Source of the DNA: DASWJZ01 sp963761005
Lineage (GTDB): Bacteria; Pseudomonadota; Alphaproteobacteria; Rhizobiales; Afifellaceae
DNA: 64,000 nt
Assembly (NCBI GenBank): GCA_963761005.1
Contig: CAVXFK010000027.1
Span: 806,001 to 870,000 of the forward strand
Direction of reading: 5' to 3'
The notes below the pieces were generated by a model, which had not been told where the DNA came from, ran no database searches, and saw only the letters and a list, made by a program, of their open reading frames with translations. Each line of letters starts with the position of its first letter. Positions within the stretch are counted from its first letter, which is position 1. Below are positions 42,549-54,815 of this stretch, in pieces. Position numbers and translations under genes: made by a program.

Positions 42549-43157
42549 ATGGAGTTGAAGGGCGAGTATCGCATCCCGGCGAAACGCGAGCACGTCTGGG
42601 CCATGCTGAACGACCCGGCCGTTCTCAAGGAGTGCATCCCCGGCTGTGAATCGCTCGACGGAAGCCCTTCGGAGGGCTTTGCGGCACGGGTGACGACGAA
42701 GGTCGGGCCGGTCAAAGCGACCTTCAACGGCCAGGTGACCCTGTCGAACGTCAAGCCGCCGGAAAGCTATACCATCTCGGGAGAAGGGAAGGGCGGGGTC
42801 GCCGGTTTCGCCAAGGGCGGCGCCGACGTGCATCTTGCCGAGGATGGCGCCGGGACGGTGCTTACCTACACCGTAAACGCGCAGGTCGGAGGGAAGCTCG
42901 CGCAGCTTGGCTCTCGGCTCATCAATTCAACGGCGAAGAAACTCGCTGACGAATTCTTCTCACGCTTTGCCGAAAAGGCCGCAGTCCCGCCGGCCCTCGC
43001 CTATGCTGAGGGCTTGGTGGAGGAAGTGGAAGAAGTCGCGCGCGAGGTCGAGGAGGAGGTCGAGGCGAAGGCCGCCGCCGGTTTCCTCGGCGGGCCTTAT
43101 GTCTGGGGCCTGCTTGTCATCCTGGCCCTGCTTCTGATCTATGTCATAGCAACGTGA
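42549..43157 (+). CDS. coxG: CoxG-like SRPBCC protein with C-terminal membrane anchor
   Basis: A 202-residue protein from ATG 42549. The N-terminal START/SRPBCC domain reads MELKGEYRIPAKREHVWAML, KECIPGCESLDGS, KVGPVKATFNGQVTLSNVKP and GGKLAQLGSRLINSTAKKLA. An acidic Glu/Val linker follows and then one membrane span (VWGLLVILALLLIYVI). In Oligotropha, CoxG recruits CO dehydrogenase to the membrane. Here it leads the Cox-like operon, so the same anchoring job is likely. Confidence 0.92.
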   Translation: MELKGEYRIPAKREHVWAMLNDPAVLKECIPGCESLDGSPSEGFAARVTTKVGPVKATFNGQVTLSNVKPPESYTISGEGKGGVAGFAKGGADVHLAEDGAGTVLTYTVNAQVGGKLAQLGSRLINSTAKKLADEFFSRFAEKAAVPPALAYAEGLVEEVEEVAREVEEEVEAKAAAGFLGGPYVWGLLVILALLLIYVIAT

Positions 43158-43200
43158 TAGCGGCTTTCGCCGCCAGGAAAATTCGGAAGGGAGGACTTAA

Positions 43201-43689
<489 letters not shown>

Positions 43690-43765
43690 AAGCAATCGTC
43701 GCGTCCGCGACATCTGCTCCGCTCGCGAGAGCAGGTTCCGAAAAAGGATTTCAAGGGAGGAAACG

Positions 43766-46129
<2,364 letters not shown>

Positions 46130-46140
46130 GGAGACGAGAA

Positions 46141-46956
46141 ATGTACCAGACCAGCTACCATCGGCCGAAGAGCCTGGCCGAAGCGGCAAAGCTCTTCTCC
46201 GGCTCGGGCGACGCCGCCTACATCTCCGGCGGCCACACGCTGCTTCCGACGATGAAGGCCCGGCTCGCGGCGCCGAAGAGCCTGATCGACCTTCGACAGG
46301 TGCCGGAGCTCAAGGGCATCCAGGTCACCGGCGATGCGGTCACGGTCGGCGCCGCCACGACGCACCACACTGTGGCAAGCTCTGCCGACGTGAAGAAGGC
46401 GATCGCGACCCTCGCAGGGCTCGCCGGCTCGATCGGGGATCCCGCCGTCCGCCATTGCGGCACGATCGGCGGATCGGTCGCCAACAATGACCCGGCGGCC
46501 GACTACCCGTCGGCGGTGATGGCGCTTGCCGGCACCGTCCACACCGACAAGCGGCAGATCGCGGCAGACGACTACTTCGCCGGCCTCTTCTCGACCGCGC
46601 TCGGCGACGGCGAGATCGTCACCAAGGTCTCGTTCAAGGTGCCGGCCGAGTCGGGTTACGCCAAGTTCCGCAACCCGGCCTCGCTCTATCCGATGGCCGG
46701 CGTCTTCATCGCCAAGCACAAGGACGGCTCGGTGCGCGTTGCGGTGACCGGCGCCGGCAACAACGGCGTCTTCCGCTGGAAGGCGGCGGAGGAGGCGCTC
46801 GCCAAGAATTTCTCCGCCGATGCGCTCAAAGGGCTCAAGGTCGAGGCCTCGGGCATGATGAGCGACATCCACGGCTCGGCCGAATACCGCGCCAACCTCG
46901 TCGCCGTCGTGGCGCGCCGCGCGATGGAGAACCTCGGAAAGCTGACGGTGGTCTAG
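46141..46956 (+). CDS. coxM: Molybdenum hydroxylase FAD-binding medium subunit (CoxM-like)
   Basis: A 271-residue subunit from ATG 46141. Its FAD-contact motifs are SGGHTLLPTMKARLAAPKSL near the N-terminus and HCGTIGGSVANNDPAADYPS in the middle. The C-terminal CO_deh_flav_C part includes VRVAVTGAGNNGVFRWKAAE. It takes electrons from CoxS and gives them to the quinone pool or another acceptor. It follows coxL after 11 bp. An ABC transporter set in the same direction begins 67 bp later. Confidence 0.94.
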   Translation: MYQTSYHRPKSLAEAAKLFSGSGDAAYISGGHTLLPTMKARLAAPKSLIDLRQVPELKGIQVTGDAVTVGAATTHHTVASSADVKKAIATLAGLAGSIGDPAVRHCGTIGGSVANNDPAADYPSAVMALAGTVHTDKRQIAADDYFAGLFSTALGDGEIVTKVSFKVPAESGYAKFRNPASLYPMAGVFIAKHKDGSVRVAVTGAGNNGVFRWKAAEEALAKNFSADALKGLKVEASGMMSDIHGSAEYRANLVAVVARRAMENLGKLTVV

Positions 46957-47023
46957 GGACTTCGCGCCCACATCACCGAACTGTTCATTGCCTTTGATCG
47001 GCGCGCTTCGTCATTTCGTTGTG

Positions 47024-48244
47024 ATGAAGCGCGCCGTCCGATTCCTGCTCGCCGTTTTCGCCACGCTTGCGTTAGTCGCGGCTGCCCGGGCGGAGGTGCC
47101 GGACCCCGCCGATTGGGACGCGGTCGTCGCCAAGGCCAAGGGTGAGACCGTCTATTTCCACGCCTGGGGCGGCGAGCCGCGCATCAACGACTATATCGCC
47201 TGGGCCGGCCGGATGATGGAGGAGCGCTACGGCGTCCGCGTCGTGCACGTGAAGGTGAGCGACACCGCAGAAGTGGTCTCGCGCGTCCTGACGGAGAAGG
47301 CCGCCGGGCGCAACGAAGGCGGCGCCGTCGACCTTGTCTGGATCAACGGCGAGAATTTTTCCGCCATGAAGCGGCAGGGGTTGCTTCTTCCCGCCGCGTG
47401 GTCGACGAAGCTTCCGAACTACCGCTTCGTCGACGTCGATCAACCGAGCATCACGCGCGACTTCACGGTCCCCGTCGACGGACTCGAAGCGCCGTGGGGG
47501 ATGGCGAAGCTCGTCTTCTTCTACGACGGCGCGCGCCTCAAGAATCCGCCGACCTCGGCCAAGGCGCTCGGCGCATGGATTTCCGCAAATCCCGGCCGCT
47601 TCACCTATCCGCAGCCGCCCGATTTTCTCGGCACAACCTTTTTGAAGCAGCTCCTGGTCGAACTCGCCCCCGATCCTTCTGTGCTTCAAGAGCCGGCGAC
47701 CGCGGAGAGCTTCGAGACCGCGGCCGCGCCGCTTTTCGCGTGGCTCGATGCCGCGCATCCAAATCTCTGGCGCGGCGGGCGCGCCTTTCCGCGCGACACG
47801 GGAAGCCTGCGCCGGCTCCTCGCCGACGATGAGGTCGACATCGCCTTTACCTTCAATCCTGCCGACGCTTCGAGCGCCGTCGAGAACGGCGAGCTGCCTG
47901 ACACCGTGCGGAGCTTCGTGTTCAAAGGCGGCACGCTCGGCAACACGCACTTCGTCGCGATCCCGTTCAATGCCAGCGCGTCGGCAGGCGCGATGGTGCT
48001 GGCGAATTTCCTGATGTCGCCGGAGGCGCAGGCGCGCAAGCAGGACCCGAAAGTCTGGGGCGATCCGACTGTGCTTGCTGTCGCTAAGCTTCCCCCTGAC
48101 GAGCGTGCGCGCTTCGCCGCGCTCGATCTCGGACCCGCCACGCTTCGCCCGGAAGAGCTCGGGACGACGCTTCCCGAGCCGCATCCCTCCTGGGTGGAGA
48201 TGATCGAGCACGCCTGGGCGCGCCGCTACGGCGTAAACCAGTAG
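47024..48244 (+). CDS. ynjB: YnjB-like ABC transporter substrate-binding protein
   Basis: A 406-residue periplasmic protein from ATG 47024. A signal peptide (MKRAVRFLLAVFATLALVAA, cleavage near ARA-EV) precedes the binding fold: WDAVVAKAKGETVYFHAWGG, GGAVDLVWINGENFSAMKRQ, EAPWGMAKLVFFYDGARL and GNTHFVAIPFNASASAGAM. It resembles E. coli YnjB, a thiamine- or thiosulfate-type binding protein whose ligand is not settled. It is the first gene of an SBP-permease-ATPase operon. Confidence 0.9.
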   Translation: MKRAVRFLLAVFATLALVAAARAEVPDPADWDAVVAKAKGETVYFHAWGGEPRINDYIAWAGRMMEERYGVRVVHVKVSDTAEVVSRVLTEKAAGRNEGGAVDLVWINGENFSAMKRQGLLLPAAWSTKLPNYRFVDVDQPSITRDFTVPVDGLEAPWGMAKLVFFYDGARLKNPPTSAKALGAWISANPGRFTYPQPPDFLGTTFLKQLLVELAPDPSVLQEPATAESFETAAAPLFAWLDAAHPNLWRGGRAFPRDTGSLRRLLADDEVDIAFTFNPADASSAVENGELPDTVRSFVFKGGTLGNTHFVAIPFNASASAGAMVLANFLMSPEAQARKQDPKVWGDPTVLAVAKLPPDERARFAALDLGPATLRPEELGTTLPEPHPSWVEMIEHAWARRYGVNQ

Positions 48245-48252
48245 GCTCGCCC

Positions 48253-49932
48253 TTGCTGCGGCTCTTTCCGATCGCAGCGCTCGCTTTGCTGATCGTGCCC
48301 GTCGCGGCAGGCCTTCTCGGGATCGCGCTTCCCGCTTTCGGCTATTTCCCGGCACTCGGCGGCGACGCGGTTTCGCTTCTCCCGTTTCGCGCGCTCCTCG
48401 CGATGCCGGGGCTATTCCGCTCCGCCTTCCTGAGCTTCTCGACGGGGCTCCTTGCGACGGCGCTGGCGTTTCTCGTGGTGACGCTCTTCGTCGCCGGCTG
48501 GCGCGGCACGCGGCTTTTCCGCACGCTCGAGCGGCTGGTGTCACCGCTCCTGAGCGTGCCGCATGCGGCCGCCGCCTTCGGGCTCGCCTTCCTGATCGCG
48601 CCTTCCGGGTTCCTCTTCCGCATCGCGGCCGGGATATTCGGCTTCGATCGGCCGCCGGATTTCCTCATCGTGCAGGACCGGCACGGCCTCGCCATGGTCT
48701 TCGGCCTCGTCGTCAAGGAGATACCGTTTCTTTTTCTGATGACGCTTTCGGTGCTGCCGCAGACGCGCGCTCCGGAGATGGAGCGCATGATCGCCGCGCT
48801 CGGCTACGGGAGGATGGTCGGTTTCGTGCACGCGGTGCTGCCGGCGCTCTACCGGCAGCTCAGGCTTCCGGTCCTCGCCGTGCTTGCCTTCTCCACCTCG
48901 GTCGTCGACGTGGCGCTGATCCTCGGACCGACCACGCCCGCGCCGCTCGCCGTCCGCGTCATCGACTGGCAGCGCGACCCGGATCTCTCGCGGCACTTCG
49001 TCGCCGCCGCCGGCGCGGTGCTGCAGGTCGGGGTGACGGGCGCGGCACTTCTCGTCTGGCTCGTGGCGGAGCGGATCGGCGCCGCGATCTGCCGCGCGCT
49101 GGCCCGGTCCGGCTGGCGCGCCCGCCGCGATGCTTTGCTCCGCCGTGCCACGAGCCTCGTCATGGCGCTCGCTGCCGCGATAGTACTCGCCGGCCTCGTC
49201 TTGCTCGCGCTCTGGTCAGTCGCCGATTCATGGCGCTTCCCGAAAGCGCTGCCGGAAGCGCTGACGCTCGCCACCTGGACGAGGCTCGGCGAAAACTTCG
49301 GCATGGTGCTTCGCGACACGCTCGCGCTCGCTTGCGTTTCGAGCCTTGTCGCGACGGCGCTTGCGCTCGGCGCGCTCGAAAGCGTGGCGCGCGCGGGTCT
49401 CAGCGGGCCGGGGAGGGCGCTTCGCGCGCTTTACGTGCCGCTGATCGCGCCGCAGGTCGCGTTTCTCTTCGGCCTGCAGATTCTCTTCGCCTTCGCCGGC
49501 ATCGACGGCACGTTCGTCGCGGTGGCGCTCGTCCATCTCGTCTTCGTCTTCCCTTACGTGCTCCTTTCGCTCTCCGATCCGTGGAGCGCCTGGGACCCGC
49601 GCTATGGCCTGGCGATCCGCGCACTCGGACATGGGCCGAACGCCGTCTTCTGGCGCGTGCGGCTCCCGATGCTCATGCGTCCGGTACTGATCGCGGCCGC
49701 GCTCGGCTTTGCAGTATCCGTAGCGCTTTATCTGCCGACGCTTCTCGTCGGCGGCGGGCGCTGGCCGACGGTCACCACCGAGGCGGTGGCTCTTGCCTCC
49801 GGCGGCGACCAGCGGCTGATCGGCGCGACAGCGCTCGTGCAAGCGCTTCTGCCGTTTCTCGGCTTCGCGATCGCGGCACTCGTCCCGACGCTCCTCTTCC
49901 GCAACCGCCGCGCTATGCTGGTCTCCGCATGA
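48253..49932 (+). CDS. ynjC: YnjC-like fused ABC transporter permease
   Basis: A 559-residue permease starting at TTG 48253. Two binding-protein-dependent transport domains are fused in one chain. The first EAA-like loop is ERMIAALGYGRMVGFVHAVL and the second AIRALGHGPNAVFWRVRLPM. About twelve membrane spans are expected, e.g. LVMALAAAIVLAGLVLLALW at the domain junction. A single fused permease is the YnjC/ThiP/FbpB layout. The stop overlaps the ATPase start (ATGA). Confidence 0.9.
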   Translation: MLRLFPIAALALLIVPVAAGLLGIALPAFGYFPALGGDAVSLLPFRALLAMPGLFRSAFLSFSTGLLATALAFLVVTLFVAGWRGTRLFRTLERLVSPLLSVPHAAAAFGLAFLIAPSGFLFRIAAGIFGFDRPPDFLIVQDRHGLAMVFGLVVKEIPFLFLMTLSVLPQTRAPEMERMIAALGYGRMVGFVHAVLPALYRQLRLPVLAVLAFSTSVVDVALILGPTTPAPLAVRVIDWQRDPDLSRHFVAAAGAVLQVGVTGAALLVWLVAERIGAAICRALARSGWRARRDALLRRATSLVMALAAAIVLAGLVLLALWSVADSWRFPKALPEALTLATWTRLGENFGMVLRDTLALACVSSLVATALALGALESVARAGLSGPGRALRALYVPLIAPQVAFLFGLQILFAFAGIDGTFVAVALVHLVFVFPYVLLSLSDPWSAWDPRYGLAIRALGHGPNAVFWRVRLPMLMRPVLIAAALGFAVSVALYLPTLLVGGGRWPTVTTEAVALASGGDQRLIGATALVQALLPFLGFAIAALVPTLLFRNRRAMLVSA

Positions 49933-50579
49933 GCGGCGACGGAGCCCGCGGACTCGTTCTTCGCGACGTCTCGATCGACCTGAACGGCGACAGCCTGGTG
50001 CGGCTCAATGCCGGCATCGGGTCGGGCGAAGTGCTGACCGTCATGGGGCCGTCGGGGGTTGGGAAATCGACGCTGCTCGCCTTCGTCGGCGGCTTTCTTG
50101 GTCGCGATTTCCGTGCGAGCGGAGAGATCGTCCTGAACGGCCGCGACGTGACGGCGCTGCCGCCGGAGAGGCGCGGCATCGGCCTCCTCTTCCAAGACGC
50201 GCTTCTGCTCCCGCATCTTTCCGTCGCCGGCAATCTCCTCGTCGGCCTGACGCCGACGATGAAAGGCCGCGAAGCGCGGCGTCGCGCGGTCGAGGAGGCG
50301 CTCGCGGAGGTCGGGCTTCAGGGCTTCTCCGGCCGCGATCCGGCGACGCTCTCCGGCGGGCAGGCGGCGCGCGTCGCGCTGATGCGCACGCTTCTCGCGC
50401 GGCCGGAGGCGCTCGTCCTCGACGAGCCGTTCTCGCGCCTCGACCTGGCCCTTCGCGGGCAGGTGCGCGCGCTGGTCTTCGCCGAAGCGCGGAAATACGG
50501 GCTGCCGGTGCTCCTCGTTACCCACGACCCGGCCGACGCGGAAGCAGCAGGCGGGCCGATCGTGGAGCTCGGGCCTTAA
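49929..50579 (+). CDS. ynjD: YnjD-like ABC transporter ATP-binding protein
   Basis: A compact 216-residue ATPase from ATG 49929. Walker A is VMGPSGVGKSTLLAFVGGFL, the Q-loop is IGLLFQDALLLPHLSVAGN, the signature is LSGGQAARVALMRTLLARPE, Walker B is ALVLDEPFSRLDLALRG, and the H-switch is LLVTHDPADAE. Its brevity matches YnjD. It completes ynjBCD and converges with the GH15 gene, overlapping it by 4 bp at the 3' ends. Confidence 0.93.
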   Translation: MSGDGARGLVLRDVSIDLNGDSLVRLNAGIGSGEVLTVMGPSGVGKSTLLAFVGGFLGRDFRASGEIVLNGRDVTALPPERRGIGLLFQDALLLPHLSVAGNLLVGLTPTMKGREARRRAVEEALAEVGLQGFSGRDPATLSGGQAARVALMRTLLARPEALVLDEPFSRLDLALRGQVRALVFAEARKYGLPVLLVTHDPADAEAAGGPIVELGP

Positions 50580-52462
50580 GCCTTCGCTTTCACTTTCGGT
50601 GCCTTGTGCGGCGCATCGTCGGCGCGCTGCTGCGCCGGGCCTTGGGCCGAGATCAGGTTGTTGGCGGTGTTGACCAGCCCGACATGCGAGAAGGCCTGCG
50701 GGAAGTTGCCGAGCTGGCGCTTCGTGCGCGGATCGTATTCCTCGGCAAGGAGCCCGAGGTCGTTCCTGAGCGAAAGCAGCCGCTCGAAAAGCTCCGTCGC
50801 TTCGTCGACCTTCCCGATCAGGGCGAGCGCGTCGGCGAGCCAGAACGTGCAGACGAGGAACGTGCCCTCGCTGCCGGTGACGCCGTCCTCCGTCGCGTCG
50901 GTGCGGTAGCGCAGGAGCAGGCCGTCCTCGGTCAGGTCGCGCTGGATCGCCTCGACGGTCGAGATGAGGCGCGGATCGTCCGCCGGCAGGAATCCGACGG
51001 TCGGCATCATCAGGAGGGCGGCGTCGAGCGCCTCGCCGCCGTAGCACTGCACGAAGCTTTTCCGCTTGTCGCTCCAGGCCTGTTCGAGAATCTCGTTTCG
51101 AATCTTGTCGCGCTCGACCTTCCACTCCGCGACCGGCCCCGAAAGGCCGTATTCCTCCACGCCCTTCACCCCGCGATCGTAGGCGACCCAGGCCATCAGC
51201 TTGGAATGCGTGAAGTGCCTCGCGCCGGAACGCACCTCCCAGATCCCCTTGTCGGGGCGCTGCCATTTCCGTTTCAGGTTCTTGAGCAGCACGCGCTGGA
51301 ATTTCCATGCCGCGACAGACGGTTCGAGCTGAAACTTCCGCCCGACATGGAGCGCGTCCATGAGCTCGCCGTAGACGTCGATCTGGAGCTGGTCGTAAGC
51401 ACCATTGCCGACGCGCACTGGTTTCGAGCCCTCATAACCGGCGAGCCAGTCGAGCGTCGTCTCGTGCAGCCGCCGCTCGCCGGAAAGCCCGTACATGATC
51501 TGAAGCTGCGATGGGTGGCCGGCGGCCGCACGCAGCATCCACTGCCGCCAGGCACGCGCCTCCTCGCGATAGCCGGAGGTGAGGAGCGCGTAGAGGGTCA
51601 GCGTCGCGTCGCGTATCCAGCAGAAGCGGTAGTCCCAGTTGCGCTCGCCGCCGAGCTCCTCCGGAAGCGAGGTCGTCGCGGCGGCGAGGATGCCGCCGGT
51701 CGGGTGATAGCTCAAGCCCTTCAGCGTGATCAGCGAGCGCAGCACCGCCTCGCGCCAGGGATGCGGTTCATGGTTGCCGAAGCGGCAGCGCTCCGACCAT
51801 TCGCGCCACCAGGTGTCGGTCTCGGCGAGCCTAGCCTCCGGGTCGACGCGGGTTTCGCGCGCGCGATGCGAGGGGTGCCAACAAAGCGCAAAGGGGACGG
51901 AGGCGCCTTCGCCAACAGAGAATTCTGAGACAGTGCGGTAGTTTTCACCCTTCAGCTCAACCGGGGTGTGAAGCTCGACAGCATCGGGCCCCGCCACTGC
52001 GCGGAGACCAAAATCGGTGCGCACGACCCACGGCACCGTCGCGCCGTAGCCGAAACGAAGCGCGATCTCCATGCGCATTTGCACGTGACCCTTGTCGCCG
52101 CGCACGATGCGGAAGAGATCGACGTGCTCCTCGTCGGGCGAGAGCGGCATGAAGTCGATCAGCGTGACGGTTCCGCTCTTCGTCTCGAACGTGGTCTCGA
52201 GAATGGCGGAGGCGTCGCGATAGCGGCGCGTCACCTTGGCGCCGTCCTCGGCTGGCGCGATCCGCCAATAGCCGTTGTCTTCGGTGCCGAGCAGCGCGGC
52301 GAAACAGGCCTCGGAATCAAAGCGCGGCAGGCACAGCCAGTCGATCGCGCCGTCCTTCGCTACAAGCGCGCAAGAAAGCAGGTTACCGATGAACCCGTAA
52401 TCCTCGATCCGTTTGCCCGCGCGGTTCGCCTGCAGCGCCTCGCGGGAGGGTCGTTTTGCCAC
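50576..52462 (-). CDS. Glycoside hydrolase family 15 (glucoamylase/trehalase-like)
   Basis: A 628-residue cytosolic (no signal peptide) GH15 enzyme. The N-terminal trehalase-like beta-sandwich (RIEDYGFIGNLLSCALVAKD, IDWLCLPRFDSEACFAALLG) precedes an (alpha/alpha)6 barrel with GGERNWDYRFCWIRDATLTL and the late EEYDPRTKRQLGNFPQAFSH, where the catalytic acids of the family lie. Such proteins hydrolyse trehalose or small alpha-glucans to glucose. The next gene upstream on the strand is glucokinase, which would phosphorylate that glucose, so the two form a sensible pair. Confidence 0.93.
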   Translation of the reverse strand: MAKRPSREALQANRAGKRIEDYGFIGNLLSCALVAKDGAIDWLCLPRFDSEACFAALLGTEDNGYWRIAPAEDGAKVTRRYRDASAILETTFETKSGTVTLIDFMPLSPDEEHVDLFRIVRGDKGHVQMRMEIALRFGYGATVPWVVRTDFGLRAVAGPDAVELHTPVELKGENYRTVSEFSVGEGASVPFALCWHPSHRARETRVDPEARLAETDTWWREWSERCRFGNHEPHPWREAVLRSLITLKGLSYHPTGGILAAATTSLPEELGGERNWDYRFCWIRDATLTLYALLTSGYREEARAWRQWMLRAAAGHPSQLQIMYGLSGERRLHETTLDWLAGYEGSKPVRVGNGAYDQLQIDVYGELMDALHVGRKFQLEPSVAAWKFQRVLLKNLKRKWQRPDKGIWEVRSGARHFTHSKLMAWVAYDRGVKGVEEYGLSGPVAEWKVERDKIRNEILEQAWSDKRKSFVQCYGGEALDAALLMMPTVGFLPADDPRLISTVEAIQRDLTEDGLLLRYRTDATEDGVTGSEGTFLVCTFWLADALALIGKVDEATELFERLLSLRNDLGLLAEEYDPRTKRQLGNFPQAFSHVGLVNTANNLISAQGPAQQRADDAPHKAPKVKAKA

Positions 52463-52498
52463 GATATGCCCCTTATCGGTTCGCGTCCGTCTTCCTCG

Positions 52499-53530
52499 TT
52501 ATTTCAGCCAACGTCTTCCCGAAAGGTTCACGCCGAAACGTTCGGGAGCGCGGGCGAAGGCGGCGAGACCCTGAAGCGCGGGGTTCTCGCTGACGATGAT
52601 GTAAGCCGGAATCGTCGCCATCACCTCCTGGTGCGGCGCTTTCTCCTCAAACGCACGACGGAATTCGCCGTTCGTCAGGAAAGGAAGGATGCGTGGCGGG
52701 ATGCCACCGCCGACATAGGCGCCGCCGCGGGCCATGAAGACGAGCGCCATGTCGCCGGCGAGCCGCCCCAAGAGCCGCCCGTAGAGCGTCAGCGTGCGGA
52801 CGGCGAGCGGATCGGATTTTTCGAGCGCCGCCGTGGTGACCTCTGCCGGCGTCGAGTGGCTCGGCACTTCTCCTTCGGTCTTTGCGACGGCGCGATAGAG
52901 CGCGACGATGCCGCGGCCGGAGAGAAGCACCTCGGCGGAGATGCGGCCATGTTCCGGCGTGACGTTCGGCCAGAGCGCGAACTCGTCGGCGGCGACGGGG
53001 CCGAGCGAAACATGCCCGCCTTCGCCGGGCACCGGCACCCATTGCCCGTCCGGGCCGCCGGAATTGACAAGCCCGCCGACGCCCAGTCCGGTCCCCGGTC
53101 CGATCACGACCTTGGCGCCTGTCGTCGAAGGCTCGCCGCCACCGATCTTGACCACATCGTCCGGCGTCAGCGCCGTCAGTGCCAGTGCCAGCGCCTCGAA
53201 GTCGTTCAGAAGCAAGACGTCGACCAGCCCGAGTGCGCTGATCATGTCGCGCGGGCGGATCACCCAGTCGGCGTTGGTGAGGTCGACGGCGTCGCCGACG
53301 ATCGGACCGGCGAGGTCGATCAGCGCCGCGCGCGGGCGATGCTTCGAGTAGGGGAAGACCGATTTCTCGACAGCCGATTCAATATTGGGGAAATCGGCGG
53401 TTGCCACCGAATGGAAGACTTCGAGCGGCGCGTCGCGATCGGGCACGATGGCGAAGCGCGCATTGGTGCCCCCGATATCTCCGATCAGGACCGGGAAGGG
53501 CAGGGCGGCGGCGGGGTCGGTGTCACGCAT
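52499..53530 (-). CDS. glk: Glucokinase
   Basis: A 343-residue ROK-independent (E. coli Glk-type) glucokinase from ATG 53530. It has phosphate-1 LIGDIGGTNARFAIV, LNDFEALALALTAL with the catalytic Asp, VVIGPGTGLGVGGLV, PVPGEGGHVSLGPVAADEF and GGAYVGGGIPPRILPF. It makes glucose 6-phosphate from glucose and ATP. It lies 36 bp ahead of the GH15 gene on the same strand and 22 bp behind the nucleoside permease gene. Confidence 0.95.
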   Translation of the reverse strand: MRDTDPAAALPFPVLIGDIGGTNARFAIVPDRDAPLEVFHSVATADFPNIESAVEKSVFPYSKHRPRAALIDLAGPIVGDAVDLTNADWVIRPRDMISALGLVDVLLLNDFEALALALTALTPDDVVKIGGGEPSTTGAKVVIGPGTGLGVGGLVNSGGPDGQWVPVPGEGGHVSLGPVAADEFALWPNVTPEHGRISAEVLLSGRGIVALYRAVAKTEGEVPSHSTPAEVTTAALEKSDPLAVRTLTLYGRLLGRLAGDMALVFMARGGAYVGGGIPPRILPFLTNGEFRRAFEEKAPHQEVMATIPAYIIVSENPALQGLAAFARAPERFGVNLSGRRWLK

Positions 53531-53552
53531 CGAATGGGCGCCAGGAAGGGCG

Positions 53553-54815
53553 CTACTCCTTGATATAGGGTTTGCCGTCGGCGGCCGGCGGACGGGCGCG
53601 CCCGACAATTCCGGCGACGAGAACGATGGTCGCCACATAGGGCGCCATTGCGAGAAACTCCGACGGGATCGGCGTCTGCAGGATGGCAAGCTTCTGCTGT
53701 AGCGAGTCGGCGAAGCCGAAGACCAGTGCCGCCATGAGCGCGCCGACCGGATGCCAGCGTCCGAAGATCATGGCGGCAAGACCGATGAAGCCGCGCCCGC
53801 CGGTCATGTTGATATCGAAGCGGCCGACCGAGCCGAGCGTGAACCAGGCGCCGGCGAAGCCCGCCACCATGCCGCCGATCATAACGTTGATGTAGCGCAG
53901 CCGATAGACGTTGATGCCGAGCGTGTCGGCGGCCTCCGGATGCTCGCCGACGGCGCGCGCGCGAAGCCCGTGCTTGGTGTGGAACAGATAGTAGGTGGCT
54001 GCCGCAATCAGGATCGCGGCGCCGTAGACGAAGATGTTCTGCTGGAAGAAGACGCCCCCGACGATGGGCAGGTTGCTCAGCAGCGGGATGTCGACGGCAC
54101 CGAAGATCGGTGCGTTGTTGAGCTCGCGGTGCACGGTCAGAACCTGGCTCGTCACGTAGGAGGTCAGGCCAAGCGCGAAGAGGTTGATCGCGACCCCGGC
54201 GATGATCTGGTCGACGCGATACGTGATGACCAGCGCGCCGAGCGCCAGCCCCATCAGACCGCCGACGATGATGGCGGCGATCAGTCCGATCCATCCGCCG
54301 AGCAGCGAGCCGACGATGGCGCCGGTGAAGGCGCCGGAGAGCATCATCCCTTCAATGCCGATATTCACCACCGCGACGCGCTCGGACAGCGTGCCGCAGA
54401 GGCCGCCGAGCGCGATCGGCACGGCGCGCACCACGGTCGCCTCGAGCATGCCCGTCAGGGAGAATTCCTTGCCGGCCGTCGCCCAGACGAGGAAGGTGGT
54501 GACCGCGAGGAAGAGGCCGAAGCCGAGGAACAGGCTGGAGCGGCGCGCCGCGCCGCGCATGAACTGGCGTGCACCGAGGAACGCGAGGATGGCGGCGACG
54601 ATGTAGTTGTAGGGCGCCGCCGGCACGACGAGGTTCGGCATCGCGAAGAGGTCGCCCGGAAGCGCCAGCCGGAACGTCGCCTCGCCGGAGGATTCCAGCC
54701 CGAAAGCCACTGCGACGAAGGCCGCGAGGGCGACTAGCAGCCAGCCGATGATCAGCGTCTGGCGTCGCTTGACGTGGTCGAGATTGGCACGCCCGGCCGC
54801 TTCGGTCACCGCCAT
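53553..54815 (-). CDS. Nucleoside ABC transporter permease 2 (NupQ/YufQ-like)
   Basis: A 420-residue permease from ATG 54815, overlapping the first permease by TGATG. An unusual N-terminal extension with three spans (about residues 15-115, e.g. TLIIGWLLVALAAFVAVAFG) precedes the BPD_transp_2 core. The core has TLSERVAVVNIGIEGMMLSG, GVAINLFALGLTSYVTSQVL, RAVGEHPEAADTLGINVYRL and GRGFIGLAAMIFGRWHPVGA. With the other permease it forms the channel of a BMP-type purine/pyrimidine nucleoside importer. Confidence 0.92.
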   Translation of the reverse strand: MAVTEAAGRANLDHVKRRQTLIIGWLLVALAAFVAVAFGLESSGEATFRLALPGDLFAMPNLVVPAAPYNYIVAAILAFLGARQFMRGAARRSSLFLGFGLFLAVTTFLVWATAGKEFSLTGMLEATVVRAVPIALGGLCGTLSERVAVVNIGIEGMMLSGAFTGAIVGSLLGGWIGLIAAIIVGGLMGLALGALVITYRVDQIIAGVAINLFALGLTSYVTSQVLTVHRELNNAPIFGAVDIPLLSNLPIVGGVFFQQNIFVYGAAILIAAATYYLFHTKHGLRARAVGEHPEAADTLGINVYRLRYINVMIGGMVAGFAGAWFTLGSVGRFDINMTGGRGFIGLAAMIFGRWHPVGALMAALVFGFADSLQQKLAILQTPIPSEFLAMAPYVATIVLVAGIVGRARPPAADGKPYIKE